From an uncultured Lachnospiraceae bacterium (lineage in GTDB: Bacteria > Bacillota > Clostridia > Lachnospirales > Lachnospiraceae), in the NCBI GenBank assembly GCA_910583605.1, contig CAJTXN010000012.1:15313-79312 (forward strand): a stretch of 64,000 bases of DNA, written 5' to 3'. Positions 63,447 to 64,000 of the stretch are shown here, in pieces (within the stretch, counting starts at the first letter, position 1; each line of letters begins with the position of its first letter). The notes under the pieces are model-generated. The model saw only the letters and a list, made by a program, of their open reading frames with translations. It was not told the DNA's origin and ran no database searches. The translations under genes and the position numbers were made by a program.

Positions 63447-63926
63447 TTAACTATTACTTTTCTGTGCACATTCCAGAAGGCGCAGATAGTGATTTGCTTC
63501 ACGAAGCACGTGGTCTGCCAAAAGCGGAAGAATTATGGAACGAATCTCACAACTTGTTATCCCCTCTGTTCCCGCTATCTTAAACTGCTGATATTGCTTA
63601 GTTGTCTGTAAAGTTTTTGCGGTCAGAGTATTTGTCATCTTCATATCCTGTTCTCTTGCCCCTTCTAAAAGGCGGCAATAGTCTTCAGCAAACCCATCGG
63701 CAGTTTTAATCAGCTCACACTCAGTCGGATCTAGCAGCCCTTGAATGAACTGTGCGTGTTCCATCATAATCTGATTCCAGAATATTTCCAGATTTTTTAA
63801 ATCCGGAACGGAGATTTTTCCCCATTTCTCAATCTCCAAAATAATCTGACGGTACATTTTTGCTTCCCGTAAAATATGTTCGATCAACAGCGGATAGTTT
63901 GTTGTATAAAGCCTGCACCTCGTCAC
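63447..63926 (-). CDS. DUF2935 protein, N-terminally short
   Basis: 159 residues starting with GTG 63926 (AGAGAG in front). IFWNQIMMEHAQFIQGLLDP, then SIILPLLADHVLREANHYLR, are the C-terminal half of DUF2935, a four-helix, metal-binding (ferritin/hemerythrin-like) family; the H and E residues of the metal site are visible in HILREAKMY, MMEHAQFI and DHVLREANHY. Family members are normally about 250-290 residues with a duplicated domain, so about 100 N-terminal residues are missing. The frame upstream of the GTG is closed by a TGA. A -10-like TATACT and an inverted repeat precede it. Confidence 0.7.
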   Translation of the reverse strand: MTRCRLYTTNYPLLIEHILREAKMYRQIILEIEKWGKISVPDLKNLEIFWNQIMMEHAQFIQGLLDPTECELIKTADGFAEDYCRLLEGAREQDMKMTNTLTAKTLQTTKQYQQFKIAGTEGITSCEIRSIILPLLADHVLREANHYLRLLECAQKSNS

Positions 63927-63948
63927 CTCTCTAGTATAATAATGGTTA

Positions 63949-63965
63949 GGCGTTTGCGAAACGCC
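63949..63965. repeat. Short inverted repeat upstream of the truncated DUF2935 gene
   Basis: GGCGTTT-GCG-AAACGCC in a GC-rich patch next to GCAGCCCGC, unlike the AT-rich surroundings. It could be a junction or terminator remnant at the point where the DUF2935 N-terminus was lost. Confidence 0.4.
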
Positions 63966-64000
63966 GCAGCCCGCATAAAATCAGGCCTTTTTCCTTAATA

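Overview
The window looks like a chromosomal segment of a spore-forming, flagellated, anaerobic Firmicute of the Lachnospiraceae type (Clostridium cluster XIVa). The grounds are the sporulation genes (spoIIE, yabP, yabQ, spoVT), the tilS-hpt-ftsH order, sigma-28-type flagellin expression, glycogen and alpha-glucan enzymes, a low-to-moderate GC content, and strong A-type promoters with 17-bp spacers. Species assignment is not possible by eye. No rRNA, prophage, insertion sequence or CRISPR array was seen.

Layout. 1-4250 (AT-rich accessory region): three minus-strand transcription units share one promoter architecture, tandem TGTCGAA-like boxes at 10-bp pitch, a conserved TATTTATTGACA block, 17 bp, then TATACT. 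The first has a convincing cyclic-di-GMP class I riboswitch with an overlapping terminator. It leads into a double-glycine bacteriocin-like peptide and an ABC exporter. The second has a diverged copy of that leader in front of a GyrI-like gene broken by one stop codon. The third has a decayed leader in front of another double-glycine peptide and a 42-residue TTG-start peptide. A DUF3737 beta-helix gene lies between them. 4270-24100 (housekeeping): aconitase-like hydratase-glgB-leuS, a methyltransferase-aroB pair, serS, a D-2-hydroxyacid dehydrogenase, a small alarmone synthetase, a glycosyltransferase, a GH5 lipoprotein, a Uma2 nuclease-like protein, mutY, a YbhN-like membrane protein, and aroA with an N-terminal ABM-like fusion. 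24100-29850: five tRNA genes (Gly, Gly, Phe, Leu, Tyr) around a sigma-28-type operon that encodes a zinc-ribbon protein and a protease-bearing flagellin (flagellinolysin), then a GH13 enzyme. 29900-39760: a candidate C-rich small RNA, ftsH-hpt-tilS, spoIIE behind a 21-bp-spacer promoter, yabP-yabQ-divIC, rqcP, hup, mazG and spoVT.

39850-52700 (second accessory block): a type I DNA methyltransferase and specificity subunit without a restriction subunit, then a 2379-residue repeat protein and an LRR/fibronectin-III surface protein. The promoter in front of the LRR gene carries the same tandem boxes as the peptide promoters at the left end, here in three copies. 52800-64000: TrkA/TrkH potassium uptake, a two-component/ABC transporter cassette, a receiver-HD-GYP protein paired with a repeat-bearing DUF342/FapA-like protein, a DUF4291 gene and an N-terminally short DUF2935 gene.

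How it fits together: the TGTCGAA boxes look like Spo0A boxes. If so, secreted peptides and large surface proteins are tied to the sporulation/stationary-phase regulator, and one peptide operon is gated additionally by cyclic di-GMP, whose breakdown the HD-GYP protein could perform. The boxes, spacings and leader similarity are seen directly in the sequence; the regulatory meaning is inference.
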